Shown here one piece after another: positions 62,474 through 64,000 of a stretch of 64,000 nt of DNA (its first letter is position 1; each line of letters opens with the position of its first letter). This DNA comes from Alsobacter ponti. Lineage in GTDB: Bacteria > Pseudomonadota > Alphaproteobacteria > Rhizobiales > Beijerinckiaceae. The position numbers and the translations under genes were made by a program. The notes below the pieces were generated by a model. That model saw only the letters and a list, made by a program, of their open reading frames with translations. It was not told the DNA's origin and did not search any database. The stretch lies in NCBI RefSeq assembly GCF_024294805.1, contig NZ_JANCLU010000003.1, positions 62,001 to 126,000 of the forward strand, in the 5' to 3' direction.

Positions 62474-62583
62474 CGTCCTGCAAGCCTGTCTTACATTCTG
62501 CGACGGCGACGGAGCCAGGTCCGGCATGGGCGCGGACCGAGCCCAAGGCCGGCGGCAGTCAGGCCAGCCAGGGAGGGATGGTG

Positions 62584-64000
62584 ATGCGCGACGGCGAGGG
62601 AATGCTCGAGGGTCTTGGGGAAGCTCTGAGTCGCGGTATCGAGCGCAGGACCGCGCTACGCCTCCTCGTCATGGGCGGCACGCTCGCGGCGAGCCCGCGC
62701 CTGCTGGCCCAGGGCGCCGCCCCCAAGCGCGGCGGGCGGCTGACGATCGGCGCCGACGCCGACCCCATCGGCCTCGACCCGGTGACCACCGCGGCGTTCT
62801 CCTCCTACGACTTCACCTCGCTGCTCTACACCGGCCTGCTGCGCTGGAACGCCGAGATGAAGATCGAGCCGGACCTCGCCGTCGGCTTCGAGCAGCCCAA
62901 CGAGACGACCTACGTCTTCAAGCTGCGCAGCGGCGTGAAATTCCACAACGGCAAGGCGCTCGACGCCGAGGACGTGAAGGCGACGTTCGACCGCATCAAG
63001 GACCCCGCCTCGGCCAGCCCCAACGCCACGCTGTTCTCGAACATCAAATCCGTGACGGTGGTGGACCCGCTCACCGTCAGGTTCGAGCTGAGCGCGCCGA
63101 GCGCGACCTTCCTCAGCTTCCTGGCGACGAACCCGATCGGCTGCATCACCCCGCGCGGCGTCGGCGATCTCGCCACCAAGCCGGTCGGCACCGGGCCGTT
63201 CGTGTTCGAATCCTACGAGCCGAACCAGCAATTCCTGCTGAAGGCCAATCCGAACTACTACGAATCCGGCCAGCCCTACCTGGAGTCGGTCGCCTTCCGG
63301 TTCTTCAAGGACCAGGCCTCGCTGACGACGGCCCTGCGATCCAAGGCCATCGACATGACGTGGTTCAAGGACCCGCGCGTGTCGGCGCAGATCGTGCGTA
63401 CCTCGCCCGATCTCGTCTCCGCGCCGGGCAAGACGACCCGCACCTTCCCGGTGTGGATGAACATGAAGGACAAGCCGCTGAACGACGTGCGCGTGCGCCG
63501 CGCGCTCAGCCTCGCCGCCAACCGGCAGGCCTGCCTCCAGACGGTGCTCGGCGGATCGGGCAAGGTCGCCGCGATGATCCCGGAGAGCCATGTCGGCGGG
63601 TATGACGGCGTCGGCGATATGCCCTACTACAAGACCGATCCGGCCGGCGCGAAGGCGCTGCTGGCGGAGGCCGGCTATCCCAACGGCATCGACCTCGGCG
63701 AGTACATCGTGGTCGCCGCCAACCCGCTCGACGTCAGCTGCGCCCAGATCCTGCAGCAGCAATGGGCGGAGGCCGGCATCAAGGTCGCGATCAAGCCGAT
63801 GGAGACCGCGCCCCTGCTCGCGATGTGGGTGAAGGGAGAGTATCCGACGCTGCTCTCGGTGGCGCTGTCGTGGAGCCCGGACCCGGACGCCATCGTCTCG
63901 CGCCTGCTCTCGAGCAACGCCTATGGCAAGTCGATGGGCATGAACGACGCCGAGCTCGACGCCATGATCGTGGGCGCGCGCGCCATCCTCGATCCGGCCA
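62584..64000 (+). CDS. ABC transporter substrate-binding protein, family 5 (DppA/OppA type), cut by window end
   Basis: At least 472 residues are present and the frame is open to the window end. The N-terminus has a twin-arginine-like signal (ERRTALRLLVMGGTLAASP, cleaved after LLAQG) and the mature protein starts GGRLTIGADADPIGLDP, typical of SBP_bac_5. The family signature follows (YVFKLRSGVKFHNGKALDAEDV). Such proteins bind peptides, nickel, opines or glutathione-like ligands; this ligand is unknown. GGGAGG lies upstream of the ATG at 62584. Permease and ATPase genes are expected just beyond the window. It is divergent from iclR-mlrC-ridA and probably imports their substrate. Confidence 0.9.
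   Translation, partial: MRDGEGMLEGLGEALSRGIERRTALRLLVMGGTLAASPRLLAQGAAPKRGGRLTIGADADPIGLDPVTTAAFSSYDFTSLLYTGLLRWNAEMKIEPDLAVGFEQPNETTYVFKLRSGVKFHNGKALDAEDVKATFDRIKDPASASPNATLFSNIKSVTVVDPLTVRFELSAPSATFLSFLATNPIGCITPRGVGDLATKPVGTGPFVFESYEPNQQFLLKANPNYYESGQPYLESVAFRFFKDQASLTTALRSKAIDMTWFKDPRVSAQIVRTSPDLVSAPGKTTRTFPVWMNMKDKPLNDVRVRRALSLAANRQACLQTVLGGSGKVAAMIPESHVGGYDGVGDMPYYKTDPAGAKALLAEAGYPNGIDLGEYIVVAANPLDVSCAQILQQQWAEAGIKVAIKPMETAPLLAMWVKGEYPTLLSVALSWSPDPDAIVSRLLSSNAYGKSMGMNDAELDAMIVGARAILDPA

Overview
The window is GC-rich DNA (roughly 70%) with dense, mostly operonic genes and long spurious antisense reading frames. The gene content (iol genes with an IolC-DUF2090 fusion, a membrane urate oxidase PuuD, a PdhS/PleC-type histidine kinase, the degP/two-component/glnE block, a ccmIEFH operon next to a PhoP-like two-component pair, and a candidate Irr box) points to an alphaproteobacterium, most likely of the order Hyphomicrobiales (Rhizobiales). 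No rRNA, tRNA, CRISPR array, phage or insertion sequence was recognised.

Layout. 1-5.9 kb: myo-inositol catabolism (start of iolE, iolD, iolC-DUF2090 and an SDR on the minus strand; iolG divergent). 5.9-13.4 kb: purine catabolism on the minus strand (uraH, xdhA, xdhB, xdhC, guaD, puuD, uraD in transcription order), preceded by a LysR regulator. 14.4-14.7 kb: a repeat-rich intergenic patch. 14.7-30.3 kb: an organosulfonate module. It holds a GntR/UTRA repressor; a divergent suyA-suyB-suyZ-slcC-comC operon for sulfolactate; a convergent operon for a YihV-like sugar kinase, a LacD/YihT-like class I aldolase, an L-fucose-isomerase-fold isomerase and a GH31 glycosidase; and a divergent carbohydrate ABC importer. 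30.5-40.6 kb: FTR1 iron permease, galM, a glyoxalase, fdhD, an unusual CDF metal exporter, pepN and a PAS histidine kinase. 40.6-47.5 kb: glnE, a two-component pair and degP. 47.6-48.4 kb: hicAB. 48.4-52.5 kb: the ccm operon. 52.7-55.7 kb: a lipoprotein, a second two-component pair and a PepSY protein. 55.8-59.5 kb: a cupin, a zinc alcohol dehydrogenase and an adenylate cyclase. 59.6-64 kb: iclR-mlrC-ridA, divergent from a peptide-type ABC binding protein cut by the window end.

Most interesting point: two divergent promoters 10 kb apart (near 15.5 kb and 25.95 kb) carry almost the same 21-bp palindrome, GTCTTGTA-N5-TACAAGAC, and one of them lies directly at the start of the GntR gene. This ties the sugar kinase/aldolase/isomerase/glycosidase operon and its ABC importer to the sulfolactate operon as one predicted regulon. 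The kinase closely resembles 6-deoxy-6-sulfofructose kinase YihV. I therefore infer that this locus takes sulfoquinovose through an Embden-Meyerhof-type sulfoglycolysis and on through sulfolactate to pyruvate and sulfite in one organism. The SlcC/ComC pair supplies the stereochemical inversion needed between (S)- and (R)-sulfolactate. The sulfolactaldehyde dehydrogenase that must join the two halves is not in the window.
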